64,000 nt of DNA from Diacronema lutheri (GCA_019448385.1 JAGTXO010000014.1:1-64000); one strand, 5' to 3'; shown: positions 11,570-22,531, counted from the stretch's first letter. The notes: generated by a model not told the origin, from the sequence alone. Numbers and translations: made by a program.

Positions 11570-14500
11570 GCGCACGTTCTTGAAGCTCGCGCCCAGGGCG
11601 CGCGCGGCCGCCTCGGCGCGTGAGGCGTTGCGCGCCGCGTGTGCGCGCGCGGACGCGGCGGCGTCGTCACACGCGTCGGCGCCGCACGCGCCCGCCGGTG
11701 CGCGCCGCCGGCGGCGCGCGGGCGCAGGCGAGCTGGCGCTCGCGGCTGCGCGCGCGCTCGCCTCGACGGAGCACGGCGATTTGACGGACGACGCGCTCGA
11801 GGCCGCCGTCGAGCAGGAGCTGGGCGACGAGCGCGGCCAACTGCTGCTGTGCACGCGGGGCGCAGCGGCGCAAAGGCCCGCGCTTTGCCGGCTCCTGAAG
11901 CACGCGTGCGCGTCGGCGCGCGCGGCGAAGCGCGCGCAATTCACGGTGTTCGTCGTGCGCGCGGCCACGCGCGGCGAGCGGGGGGGCGCCGCCGCGAGGC
12001 GCGTGGACTCGGTGGTCGAGCTGTCGTGCGCGCTGCACGAGAAGGCGGGCGCGCTCGGCGGCCTCCAGCGCGTCTGTGTGCGTGGCTTTGCCCTCGAGCG
12101 CCGCCGGACACTCGACGCTGGCGCCGAGGCCGGCGCGTCCGCCATCGGCCAGGACGAGCAGGTCGAGGCAGAGGCGGGCGAGGCGTGCGTCGCCGGCGTG
12201 ACGATGGCCAAGCAGCTGCGTCAGTTTGCCGAGCAAGCTGCCCGCGACGACGTGCTCTTCCACGTCGCCGTGTCCGAGGCCGACGCCCACGCCCGGCTGG
12301 CGCGCGTTGCGGGTGACGATGTCGGCGCGTACAGCGTCGTGCTCGCAGTCGCCGGGCTCGTCTGGCTGGCCAAGGCCGACGAGGTTGCGCCGGCGGCCGC
12401 CCAGCCCGCCGCCGTGCCGCCCGCCGCCCCGCCTGCTGCCGCCACGTCCGCCGACGCCGAGCGCGACGCCTCGCCTTCCGACCGCCTGCGCGCGCTGACG
12501 CTCGCCGTGCGAGTCGCGCTCGCGCGCGGCGTGCTGCGCCACCTCCTCGCCGACGCGTCGCCGGGCGCGTCCGCGACCGCTGGCGGTAGTTGCGCGACGC
12601 CCGTCGAGGCGGCCGCGTCCGACGCCGCGCCGCCCGCCACGGGCGTCGTGACGAGTGGCGTTGCGGCGGGCGCTGTGGCGGCCGCACCGGCTGCTGCGGG
12701 CGGTGCGATGGCGGGTGCATCGCCCATCACGCGGCCGGCGAAGCGCGCGCGGCGCACGCTCACCGCCGCTCCAGCCGCCTCGGCCGTTGCGGCCGCTGGA
12801 GGCGCACGCGCGGGCGCACGCGGCGCGGCCGGCGCGCCTCGCGCGCGCGCCGCGCGCGCGCCGGCCGAGTACGTCTGGCTTGCCATCGCGCGCCGGATGC
12901 TGGCGGCGCGACACGCGGCGGCCGCGGGCGGCGACTTTGTCGCGTCGTGCGTCGCCGCGATGCAGGCCGAGTACGGCGACGGCTGTGCCGTCGTCGTCGG
13001 CGACGCGCCTGATGACGCCTTGGTCGAGGCTGCGGCGGCGGCGCTGCTCGAGGGCAAGCACGCGGCGGTGAGCCTCGGCTGCGTCGACCGGCCGGCGGTG
13101 CTCGTCGTGCAGCGCGCCGTGGACGCGCCCACGTCGCGCGTGCACGGGTGGTGCGCGCACGCGGCGGGCGCCGCCGAGTTTGACGAGGGCGCCGCGCGCG
13201 ACGTGTTCAACGCGATCGTCGAGCGCGCGTGGGCGCTGCGTCCGGACCCGGCCGACGGCAGCCCGCCGCCCACGCGCACGTGGGAGGTCGAGCAAATCGC
13301 TGACGACGCGCCCGACCAGGCGGGCGTGGCCGCGCTGCGCGTGCTCTACGCGCTCGTCGCGGCGCACGGCCGCTACCGCTCGGCCGCCGCGCTCTTTGGC
13401 GCGCTCGCGCAGCTGCACGCGCCCGACGCCGCCGGCGCGCGCGCGGAGGTCGTCGCGGCGGCGTGCGCGGTGCCGCCCGGCGCGCGGCCGGGCGCCGCGC
13501 CGGCGGCCGCGCGGGACGACGCGAGGGAGCGCGCATGGGACGGCGCTCAGATCGCCGCGCTCGCCGTCGGCGCGGACGCTGCGCGCAGGCGTGTCGCGCC
13601 CGTGCGCGCGCTCGTCGACGCGCTCGGCACGCCACCGACCTCGGCGATCACGGGCGGGCCGGCGGTCCGGCTCGCGGGCGCGGGCGACGGCGGCCACGGT
13701 GCACGGTGGGTGGGCGGGCAGGCGGCGACGCCCGCCGAGCAGCTGCCGAGGGAGCTGCTGCGCGCCTACCACGAGGCGGTGCTGTGCGTCACGCCCGGCA
13801 GCCTCCAGCTCGGCCCGGCGGCGCTCGACGCGGTCACGCGGCCGCGCGAAAACGACACGCTGGAAGGCCTCCTCGCGCGCGTCAGCTGGCAGTGCGGCGC
13901 GAGGGCGAGCACGTGCGCCATGCTCGCCACGTTTTCCGAGCAGGCGGGCACCGGCTCGCGCGTCGCGCTCAAGGCCCTCCGCACGAGCTCCGACCTGGCC
14001 GGGCTGACGGCGGCTGCGGTCGGGCAGCAGGCGCCGCAGACGCCGCCGCCGCCGCTTCTCGTGATGCTCGGCCGCTGCCCCAGCCCGCTCGTCGGCGGCG
14101 GCCTCTTCCCGCCCGACCGCGCGACGGGCGAGCCGGCGGTGCACGCGGCGACGTCCGAGCTCGCCGTCGAGCTGCTGCGCGACGCGCGCGCGCTGGCCGG
14201 CACGGACGGGCGGCTCGTCGTGCTGTGCCTCGAGGCGTCCAACCCGCTCTGGTTCTGCCCCAAGGTGCGCGAGCTCGAGCTGCCGCGGACGCGGTCGGAC
14301 GGCGTGCGCGCGTCCGGCTGCACCTGCCCTGCGACGTGCAGCGATGCGCGCGGCGCGGCGGGTGGCGCTGCCCGCGGCGCATCGACGCGGCCGGCGGCGC
14401 GCGCGATCAACAAGGCGGTGCTCGACCACTTCGTCGCGCTTTTCGGCCGCGAGGGCTTCGCGACCTTTGAGTTTGCGGGCGGCGGCGAGGCGAGCTGGCT

Positions 14501-17500
14501 GTGCGACAGCGCGGCCGGCACGACGACCGTCGCGGCGTGCGCGTCGCTGCCGCCGCGCATGGGCGATGGGCAGCTGGCCATCCGGCGGCACACGCTCGGC
14601 ACGGGCGCCGACGCGCCGGCGCACGCCGTCGTCTCGCTCCGCGTCGCGCACGTGAGCCACGCCATCCGCCGCGCGGCGGACGACGGCGGCGCGCGCGCCG
14701 AGCGGATGGCGCGCGCCGCGCGCGCGTTCTGCGATGTGGCGGCCGCGCTGCGCGTCGACGCGATCCTGGCGGAGGTGCCCGAGGACCGCCCGACGGGCAC
14801 GCCCTTCCTTGGCGGGCTGCTCAAATGTTGGGACAAACGCAACGGGAGCTGGACGGCGCCAGCCACGCTCGCGCTCGGAGACGTGCGCGAGGTGGCCAAG
14901 CGGACGGCCGACGCAGCGGCCGGCCGAGCGGACGAGGTCCCTGCGGCTGGCCGTCCGCAGGTCGCGGCGCGCGCGTGCGCTGGCGCGATTGGCGGCGGCG
15001 CGGGCGCGGCGGGCGCCTCGGACGCTGCGCCGCGTGCACTGGCGGGCGCGTCGGGTGCGCGCACGGACGGCGGCCCTGCCGACGCACCGCGCCAGCTGGA
15101 GAGCCGCTACGGCGAGGCGAGCAAGCTCGACCTACCCCAAGATTCCACTACGGGCCGCGTCCTCGACGCTCGCGAGGCCCAGGACCGCGCGCGCGTGCCT
15201 GCTGCGCCCGACGGCACAGCGCTGCGCCGCGTGCTCGACGCCGTCGGCGCGGGCGCGCCCGCGCAGCGCAGCCCGCGCTGGCACGACGAGCGATGGGAGG
15301 AGGTCACGGGCAGCAAGGTTGGCGACGTCGTGAACGACAACGCCGGCGTCGCGCACGAGACGCTCACCGACGAGTACGTGCACCGGCGGCGGCGCGAGGT
15401 GCGGACCAAGGCGACGACCGCGGGCATCCTCGGCGAGGCCGTCGCGCTGCGCAAGCTGGCGGCCGCGTACGGCATCACCGTCGTGTGCAACCTGCCGATG
15501 GTGCGTGCGGACCCGCACGACAAGAGCGCGCCGTTCGCCTTCTCGCCGGACGGGCTCGCCATCCTCCCCGAAAACAACGAGCAGGTCCTCGTCGAGGTGA
15601 AGACGCTCACCAAGGCGGGCGCCACGGCGCACGAGGACGGGCCGCCGCAGCCGCACCGCGATCAGCTGCAGCTCGGCATGCACGTCCTCGGCGTGAGCAA
15701 AGCGCTCTACGTGCAGTACCTCAGGCACGAGGACCGGATCGTCGTGCACGTCGTGACGCGCGGCGCCGGCTGGCTTGCATTCGCGCAGCCGAGGGTGCAG
15801 GCCTTCTGGGCGCGCGTCGTCGAGCGGCGCGCGCGGCTCGAGCGCGCGCGCGCCGACCACCCGGCTGCGAGCCGGCGGCACCGGCGGCAGCAGACGCCGG
15901 CCGGGCCGCCGCTCGTGCTCGCGCTGGACGGGCGCATCCCCGCCGCGCGCGCCGCCGCGCTGCACGCCGTCGCGCACGGCACCGCGAGCGCGGCGGCGGT
16001 GACGGCGGCGGCGGCGACGGGCGACGCGACGGCGTTGCAAGACGCGATCGCGGCGCTGCGCGCGCCCGTCGGCAATGCGGCGATCGACAGCGCAGCGCGT
16101 GCGGAGCGCGCGGCCGTCGAGCGGGCGATCGCGTACCTCGGGCAGCCGGCAGGCGACGCCGCCGCCCGCTGCACGGCCGAGGCGGCCGAGGAGGAGAGGA
16201 CGGTCGACGCCGACATCTGCGCGTTGCTGCACCAGCTCGGCGCGAGCGTGGCGCACGTGCACGTCGAGGACGCGGATTGCGTCACGCGTGAGCACTGGGG
16301 CGGGGCGGTGCTCGCTGCAGCGGGCGACCCGTCGAGCGCCCCCGCCATTTCGAGCGTCATCGTCGCGCACATCGTGCGCCTCGCCGGCTTTGGCGTCGAG
16401 CTCCCGCAGTCGATTCGCGTCGCCCCCAGCACGGCCGACTGGCACGAGGGCTGGCTCGACGTGCAGTGCGTGCTGCTGCGCACGCGCCGGCGCGGGCGGC
16501 GCGACGACGACTTTGTGGCCGTCGTCAGGCGCGGTGGGCGCTGGTTTGCGTGCGAGCCCGGCCGCGCGCGGCGGCTGCAGTGGCGGTCGGTCCTGCGCCG
16601 CGCGCGCGGCGGCGTCGACGGGACCGGCGAGGAGGCGTTCGCGGTCGTCTACGTGCGGCGCGGCGACGCGGCCGGCGACGCGGCTGGCGACGCGCAGGCC
16701 GAACGGGCGCGCGGCGGGCGCGCGCGCAGGCGCACGCGCGGCGGCACGCGCAAGCGCAAGCGCGGCGCCTCCGCGGCGGCCGCGCCCGCCGGCGCGCCGG
16801 CGGGCGCTGCTCACCGCCCGCCCGCCAGGCGTGCCACGGTCGCCGCGCGCACCACGCGCTCTGTGACCGACGCGCGGCACTCGGCGCCTGCCGCCACGGT
16901 TGCACCTGTCTTCGACTGGCGCGCCGGCCGCCCGCCCCCTGCCGCCGCCGCCGCCGCCAAGCGCGGCCAGGCGCTCGAGCCGGGGCAGTTCGCGCGGCCG
17001 CGTGGGCGCGCGCCATGGGGCAAGGTCTGGGACAGAGTCTCGGGTGCGTGGGCGGACAAGCCGACTGGTGCTGCCGTCGCCGCCGCGCCGCCGCCGCTGC
17101 CGCCCGCCGCCGCGCCGCCGCCCGCCGCCGCGCCGCCGCCCACCGCCGCGCCGCCGCCCGCCGCCGCGCCGCCGCCCGCCGTCGCGCCGCCGCCCGCCGC
17201 CGCGCCGCCGCCGCCGCCGCCACCGGCGGCGCTCGGCCGCCGGCAGCACGTCGGCGCGGGCGGCAGCGCGGCGGGCCGGCGGCTCGCGGCCATCGCACGG
17301 CGGCAGCGCGGCGTGCGCGCGCCGCCGCCCGCCGCGCGCTTCCTCGCCACGCTGCCGCCACCGCCACGCGACGGCCTCGCGCGCACGAGCAAGCAGGCGC
17401 GCGCGAGGCGCAACGCGGACGGACGGCCGGCGCACGCGCGCGCGGCCAACGCGCGCGCCTTCTACCGCGGCGTGGAGCTCGGCGTGCACGCGACGCGCGC

Positions 17501-20500
17501 CATCGTCGACGCGCGCCACGCCGACCTGCCGCAGGCCGTCTTCGTGGCGGAGGCGCGGGCGATCGTCGCGCGCTCCGCCGGCGGCGGCGCGCTGCTCGCG
17601 CCGGACGACGTGCGCGACCTGTGCGACGCGCAGACGGACGCCGATCGCGCTGCGATCTGGGCGTCGGTGGGCGCGCACGAGGCGACGCGCATCTTCGCGC
17701 TCGTCACGCGCAACGCGAGCTTGGCGGGCGCGGCGCTGCTCGTGCTGCACACGCCGGCGGGCGCGCCGGCGCGCGCGCTCGGGCTCGTGGCGACGCGCTC
17801 GCGCGCGCCGTCGACGGGCGCGCCGCGCGACGCGCACAGGGCGCTGGTGCAGCGGTTGGACGTGCTGATGGACGCGATCGCCGCGGCGCGAGGCGCGTCG
17901 CCGCTCGAGCTCGAGCTCGCGCTCGCGCCCGAGCCGCAGAGCGCGTGCAACGCGCGTGCGGCCGCGCTGCTCTGCCTGCAGGCCGTCGCGGACGCGAGCG
18001 GCCGTCCCGCCGCTGAGGACGCGCTGGCCGCGCTCGACGACGCGCGCGGCATCGACCGGCACTGCCACGCCGTCCGGCAGCAGATCGAGGCGAAGCTCGC
18101 GTGGCGGCGCGCCGACGGCGCCGTCGGCGTTGACGGCGCCGACGGCGCGCCCGCGCTCGCGCCTGCCGCCGCACCGCCGGCGTGCGCGCCGGCGCACGCT
18201 GCCGGCGAGGCGGCGGTCGACCAGGCGATCGTCACGCGGGTGCGCGACGCGCTGCGCGCGTGGGCGACGACTGGCACCGCGCCCAGCGCGGCGGTGCTCG
18301 ACGACGCCTGCGCCGCGTACACGGCCCGCGCACGCGCGCGCAAGGACGCGCGCACGGCGCTGGGCCCGACGCGCGCGGCCGAGCTGCTCGCCGCGGCCGC
18401 GCGCGGCGGAGCCGACGGGGCGGATGCCGCGCGCGCGCTGCTCGGCGGCACGCCGCGCCTGCTCGTCGTGCTCCTCTGCGTGCCCGTCGCCGCGCCGTCC
18501 GGCGAGCCGCCGCGCCCGGTCGGGCTGCTCGTCGCCGACCGGCCGACGGACGACTCGCGCCCGGCCGCGCTCGTGCGCTACGACTTTGCGCCGCTCGACG
18601 CGGACGTGGCCGTCGCGGTCGGCGCGCATGCCGTCGCGCTGGCCAGTGCGATCTGGCCGCTGCTCGCGGCCGAGGGGGAGCCGCGGCCATCGCCCGTCGT
18701 GCGCTCGCAGCCGCGCGGCGGCGACGATGGCGCGCGTGCGCTCGCAACGTTCGCGTGCCTCGACGCGCTGATGACCGCCAGCGTCGGCGCGCACGGCCTC
18801 GCGGGCGGCGCGGGCATGCTGCCCGCGCTGGTCGCGCGAGGCGCCGCGGCCGCCCAGCGCGAGCGGCAGCTGCGCGCGGCCGCCGAGAGGCTGGGCGGCA
18901 CGGTCGCTGGGTGGCCGGACACGGGCGCGAGCGCGGCGGGCGCGAGCGTCGACGAGGAGGCGCGCACGTACGAGGTCGAGGCGGTCGTCGACGAGCGCCG
19001 CAAGGCGGGCAAGAAGGTGACGTTCCAGTTCCGGATCAGGTGGCGGGGCTACGACGAGAGCGCCGACACGTGGGAGCCTGAGGCCAACGTGAGCAGCGAC
19101 CTCGTCGCCCAGTTCCGCAAGACGCGCGACGAGCAGAAGCGGCGCGCGGGCGTATCGGGCAGCGGCAGCGGCGGCGCGGGCGCGGCGTCGGCATTGGCGT
19201 CGGCGCCGCTTCGCGCGCACGGCGAGTCGGGCGCCGCGGGCAAGCGCGCCGCGGCGGGTGCCGCCGCGAGCGCGCGCGACGCCGCGGGCGCGCGCGCGCC
19301 GAGCGTTCCCCGCGCGCGCGGCGTCGAGCGCGCGCGCGTGGACGAGCCCGCTGCGCCGAGCGCGCGCGCCGCCGGCGGCGCGACGGCGCGCACGCGCGTC
19401 AGCGTGCTCCCGGGCTTCGTGGTCAAGCGCTCGACGCTCAACGCGGGGCCGCAGGCGGTGACGGCGCAGCCCGGTGCGCGGAAGGAGCTGCGGCGCATCG
19501 CGGCGGCCGTGCACAGGCTCACGACACAGGCGTACCGCGTCATCAACAAGGTGGTGCGCGACGAGGCTGCGGTGGCGAGCGCGCAGGCCGTCGGCGCGGC
19601 GTCGGGCGGCCCGTCGACCAGCGTGCACACGTCGACCACGATGGACAAGGGAACCGTCCGTGCGATCTTCTCGGCCATCGGCTGGCACAAGGACGAGAGC
19701 ACGTACGGTGCAGCGCCCCGAGGCAAGCCCGCCGAGCAAGCCGCCGCGCAGACCAAGGCGGCGACGGCGCGCGCCGTCGGCGAGATGGCCGAGGGCGTCC
19801 AGCCCGTCTGCGCGGTGGGCCTCACGGAGATCCTCGAGGCGGAGGCGACGCAGGTGTCCACCGCGTGCCTGATGCATCCATCGCGCGTCGTGAACGGGCT
19901 GCTCCGCGACGTCGTCCGCGCGGCAGTCGAGCGCGACGAGGCGCTCGTCGCGCTGCCCGAGATGCAGCGAAACGCGCGCGTGCGCGAGCTGTGCGAGCGG
20001 CTGCTGCGCGGCGACGTGGAGGGCGCGCGCGTCGGCTGCCCCGCCGCGCTCGACCGCCACCTGCCCGACATGGTCCTCCACAAGATCGACTACAAGTGCA
20101 CGCCCACGAAAAGGTGGAACTACGACCGGCACACGACGCGCTACTTCCTCGTGCAGATCCGCACCCTGCAGCACGTGGCCGAGGGGCAGGCGCTGCTCTG
20201 CCGGCTCGCGCACATCCACACGCAGCTGACCGGACGGCCGCCGCGGTACAATGTGGCGCCGCTGCGCACGCACAATGTGCGCGCGAGGCGTGGCTGCCGC
20301 TGCCGCCGCCGAGCGCCCAAGCGCGCGCGCCGCCGCCGTGCGCGCCGCCCCGCGGCCAGGTTGGTCACGCGCCCGCGCGCTCGCGCGCCGCGCGCTGCGC
20401 GCAGGTGCCGCGCAACGTGCGCCTCGCCGCGAGCGCCATCTGGGTGACGCTTTCGGATGACGAGCGCAAGGAGCTGCGCGCGCGGCTCAAGGCGCTGGAC

Positions 20501-22117
20501 CTGCGCGACCACGATGGCGAGCCGATCAAGTGGACAGGCACAAACGGCAACACCCCGCCGATGTCGGACGTGCGCGTCAGGTACGCGGTCTTTGCGACGC
20601 GCTTCGACATCTCCAACCGCGTCTTCGACTACGCCGGGCGCGAGCGGCCGCCGGCCGATCTGCCGTGGCACGCGCGGCGCTCGTGGGTTGGCCTCGCGCC
20701 GCTGCCGCGCGTGCCGCTCCCGGGCCGGCAGCCCGTCAAGTCGGTGGTGACAGATGGCGTCGCCGTGCACGCCGTCGGGACCGTCCTCGTGCCGAAGGCG
20801 CAGGCGCCGGCCGGCGGCTCGGGCGTCCTGCACCGCTGGCGCCGGCCGGACGGGCGCATCGCCGTCGCGCTCGGCTCCGAGCTGCGGCGGGCGATCGACG
20901 TCGAGGCGGCGGTCGTCGTCGCGGCCGACCCGAACATGGGCAACATCACCACCTACTCTGCGCACGTCGGGCGGGCGGCCGTCTGGCGGCAGTTCACGCA
21001 GCGCGCGCGCGCGCGCGCCGCGGGCTTTGCGCGCGAGACGGCCAAGACCAACGCGGCGCGGCGGCGCGTGCGCAAGGACGGGCGCGGCGAGGAGTTCAGC
21101 GTGGAGGCGGACGAGGCGCGGCTTGGCGAGGCGCACAGCGCCAAGGTGCTCGGCGAGGGCGAGTTCCACGCCTTCCACCGCGAGAGCGCGCGGGTGCGCG
21201 AGCGCGCCGCCGAGCACGTGTACGACGCGCCGGCGCGCCGGAAGGAGCGCTGGCGGCGCGACAGCGGCGGGCGGTCCAACGCGGCGCGCGTCGCCGAGGC
21301 GCTCATCGCGGCGCACTGTGTCGACGGCGTGACGCGCGACCGGCTGCTCGTGTGCGTGGGCAAGTGGCTGCGCGACCACAAGGGCGCGCAGCCCAAGGGC
21401 GCGCCGCCCGCCTTCCAGGTGGGGCTGCTGCGCGAGCTGCGGCGGCGCGGCGTCGCGGCCGTCTTCGTGCCCGAGCCGTACACGTCGATGCACTGCTCGA
21501 TGCCGCGGCTCGCCAAGGGCGGCAGGCTGCAGCGCTGCGGCGCGGAGCTCGCGCAGAACCCGCGCCTGCCCGTGGCAAAGGGCGGCACGCGCACGGTGCA
21601 CGCGCTCGTCATCTGCCCGGCGTGCAACGGCGGCAAGAAGCCCGTGCACCGCGACTACAACGCCGCGCGCAACATCTTCTACGACGTGCACGACATGGCG
21701 GCGCACGCGGCCGGGCGCGACACCACGTCGACGCCTGAGCGCTTTGCCCTCGTGCTCGCCTGGTGGGCGCGCGGCGAGGTGTGGGAGCGTGAGGAGCGCA
21801 TGGTGCACGGCGAGGGCGACGACTGCGACGACGAGTGCGACGGCGACGACGAGGGCGACGACGACGACGACGACGATGGCAGCGGCGACGGCGGCGGCGG
21901 CGAGGGCGACGGCGACGGCGACGGCGACGGAGGCGGCGGCGGCGACGACGACGATGACGGCGGGGGAGGCGGCGGCGGCGACGGCGGTGGCGACGACGGC
22001 GGCGGGCGCGGCGGCGGTGGCGGCGGCGGCTCTCGCGCCCGCACCCCCGCCCGCGGAGCTGCCAGCGCCAGTGCCGGCGGCGGCAGCGCGCGCGGGCCGA
22101 AGCGCGGCCGGCGTTGA
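3437..22117 (+). CDS. Giant spliced multi-domain protein ending in a Fanzor nuclease
   Basis: Three long open stretches (3437-6919, 7053-20276, 20405-22117) join through two GT-AG introns of 133 and 128 bp; both joins are phase 0 and continue sensible sequence (a coiled coil across the first, the Fanzor N-half across the second). The product would be about 6,100 residues. Domains in order: helical/coiled-coil N-part with one possible membrane segment near 6520-6600; low-complexity Ala/Arg region; C48/Ulp1-like protease (10650-11165); poly-Ala; several degenerate protease-like modules; YqaJ-type nuclease (15255-15830); Pro/Ala linker; chromodomain (18955-19140); Fanzor (about 19390-22060). The start at 3437 is only the first ATG of the open stretch, and the coding character of the first kilobase is not continuous in one frame, so the 5' end is insecure. 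No capsid, polymerase or classical transposase was seen. It may be one polyprotein or several nested genes with internal starts. Most likely a large mobile element. Confidence 0.6.
6920..7052 (+). other. Inferred intron 1 of the giant gene
   Basis: GT at 6920 and AG at 7051-7052, 133 bp, phase 0. The upstream exon ends with residues EPAGGW and the downstream one starts GRPADLRLQQ, carrying on a charged helical region. The intron has a long (GC)n tract. The join is inferred from frame continuity only. Confidence 0.6.
10140..10420 (+). repeat. Coding minisatellite of about 60 bp
   Basis: Roughly five imperfect tandem copies of a unit of about 60 bases, encoding variants of AFAPAADGVFPAPLAA inside the giant protein. 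It lies just before the C48-like protease and probably forms a flexible linker. Confidence 0.75.
10650..11165 (+). other. C48/Ulp1-like cysteine protease domain
   Basis: The segment carries a His in ASGHFTALRLV (about 10895), an Asp in DAVLVDTLAS (about 10965) and a Cys in GATCGLAIVGAL (about 11104), in the order and rough spacing of Ulp1/SENP catalytic His, Asp and Cys. Family members cleave ubiquitin-like modifiers or polyproteins, and such domains occur in some giant mobile elements and viruses. Here it could process the giant translation product. Assigned from motifs only; a profile search would settle it. Confidence 0.55.
11500..11575 (+). repeat. (GCC)n repeat coding poly-alanine
   Basis: A pure GCC-type run encodes about 25 consecutive alanines directly after the C48-like domain, preceded by a further Ala/Pro-rich stretch from about 11340. 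Confidence 0.85.
12868..13440 (+). other. Protease-like module (degenerate C48 fold, tentative)
   Basis: Layout resembles the C48-like domain upstream: hydrophobic strand (AVLVVQRA), a region ending near VHGWCAH, then VEQIADDAPDQAGVAALRVL where Ulp1 proteins have their Q-x-N...DCG motif. The Cys position is not kept (DQAG). Probably an inactive structural copy; alignment by eye only. Confidence 0.3.
15255..15830 (+). other. YqaJ-type (PD-(D/E)XK) nuclease domain
   Basis: N-terminal SPRWHDERWEEVTGSK fits the YqaJ opening motif (W...R...T.S). It is followed by ATTAGILGEAVALRKLA, the metal-binding Asp in AFSPDGLAIL (about 15548), the E-x-K of VLVEVKTLTK (about 15596), and HRDQLQLGMHVLG matching the downstream Gln motif. 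All four signature elements are present, so it looks catalytically competent. YqaJ enzymes are exonucleases of phage recombination systems and of large DNA viruses and elements. Here it may trim element ends or help integration. Confidence 0.75.
16230..16680 (+). other. Possible papain-fold remnant
   Basis: After the YqaJ domain a stretch with FVAVVRRGGRWFACEPG followed by AFAVVYVRRGD recalls the His-box region of Josephin/USP-type ubiquitin proteases, where a His normally precedes the hydrophobic strand. That His is not seen, so it would be inactive if related at all. Confidence 0.2.
17090..17235 (+). repeat. Pro/Ala tandem repeat
   Basis: About eight copies of a 15-18 bp unit encode PPPAAA-type hexapeptides, forming a linker between the nuclease half and the C-terminal half of the giant protein. 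Confidence 0.85.
18955..19140 (+). other. Chromodomain
   Basis: YEVEAVVDERRKAGKKVTF, then FRIRWRGYDESADTWEPEAN and SDLVAQF. This is the canonical chromodomain: Y-x-V-E at the start, the K/R-WxGY core, S-x-x-x-TWEP-x-x-N, and the C-terminal helix. The aromatic cage residues (first Y, W of RWRG, W of TWEP) are all kept, so binding of methylated histone tails is plausible. Chromodomains on mobile-element enzymes are known to direct them to heterochromatin; here it sits about 80 residues before the Fanzor region. Confidence 0.9.
19390..22117 (+). CDS. Fanzor (TnpB-like RNA-guided nuclease) region, C-terminal part of the giant gene
   Basis: Helical N-half (19390-20276), intron 20277-20404, then the RuvC half. 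Catalytic candidates: Asp at 20927 in VVAADPNMGN (RuvC-I), Glu at 21473 in FVPEPYTSMHCS (the shifted glutamate position used by Fanzors), and Asp at 21653 in HRDYNAARNI (RuvC-III). Zinc-ribbon cysteines are seen in MHCS, RCGAEL and CPACN. The tail after 21780 is a long acidic Asp/Gly tract, then basic and Gly-rich sequence ending GPKRGRR, which could be a nuclear localisation signal. Fanzors are eukaryotic homologues of IS200/605 TnpB that cut DNA guided by an RNA encoded at their 3' end. It may be expressed as part of the giant protein or from an internal start. Confidence 0.8.
20277..20404 (+). other. Inferred intron inside the Fanzor region
   Basis: GT at 20277-20278, AG at 20403-20404, 128 bp, phase 0. 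It joins residues PLRTHN to VPRNVRLAAS, reconnecting the helical half with the RuvC half that lies in another frame. Similar in size and phase to the 6920-7052 intron. Confidence 0.65.
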
Positions 22118-22531
22118 CGCACGGCCGAGCCGCGCAGCGGTCGACGCTGTGCGGGCTCTGCCCAGGTCGCGCGCGGCTGGCGACGCGTGCCGCGCGCGGC
22201 ACGACCGTGCACGCCGCCACCCGTGGCCGAGCGCGCCGCACCAGCCGGCCCGCTCCAACCGCCGTGCGGATCACGGACGCTCGCTACGGCTCGTCGGCGC
22301 GCGTCACCTGCGCCGGCGGCCACGGCGCCGTCTGCTCCGGCCTCGTCGCGAGCAGCCCGACCGCTGCTCGCCGCCCGCACGCCGCCGCAGCAACGCTGCG
22401 CGTCGTGCTCCCCCGCTCGCCAAACGCGAAGAGCTCCCTCACAAGGACGTCCTTCCGAACGGCCCGCGCTGCACTCGGGGCGCGATCGTGCCCCTGATCG
22501 GATTTGGCTTGACCATCTATACTTGATCATC
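22118..22531 (+). other. 3' flank of the first Fanzor; candidate guide-RNA and right-end region
   Basis: About 415 bp between the Fanzor stop and the convergent EF-hand gene. It contains a perfect 18-bp palindrome (22186-22203) and other GC-rich inverted words, then changes to a more AT-rich sequence after about 22490. Fanzor and TnpB guide RNAs start in or just after the 3' end of the gene, so this is where one would sit. The hairpin content is weaker than beside the second Fanzor. No terminal inverted repeat matching the left side was recognised. Confidence 0.3.

Noticed and set aside
14640-14860. Possible endonuclease/exonuclease/phosphatase-fold segment (VSLRVAHVSH to RVDAILAEVPED)
   Set aside because: The expected GDFN-type metal motif is not present, and the similarity is by eye only.
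15132-20273. 1,713-codon open frame on the minus strand opposite the giant gene
   Set aside because: Translation is Arg/Ala-rich with no domain, while the plus strand encodes YqaJ and chromodomain motifs; it is a GC-driven shadow.
3181-22530. Terminal inverted repeats for the giant element
   Set aside because: The left flank (near 3200) and the right flank (near 22500) share only a 7-8 base word (CAAGTAT), not enough to call.
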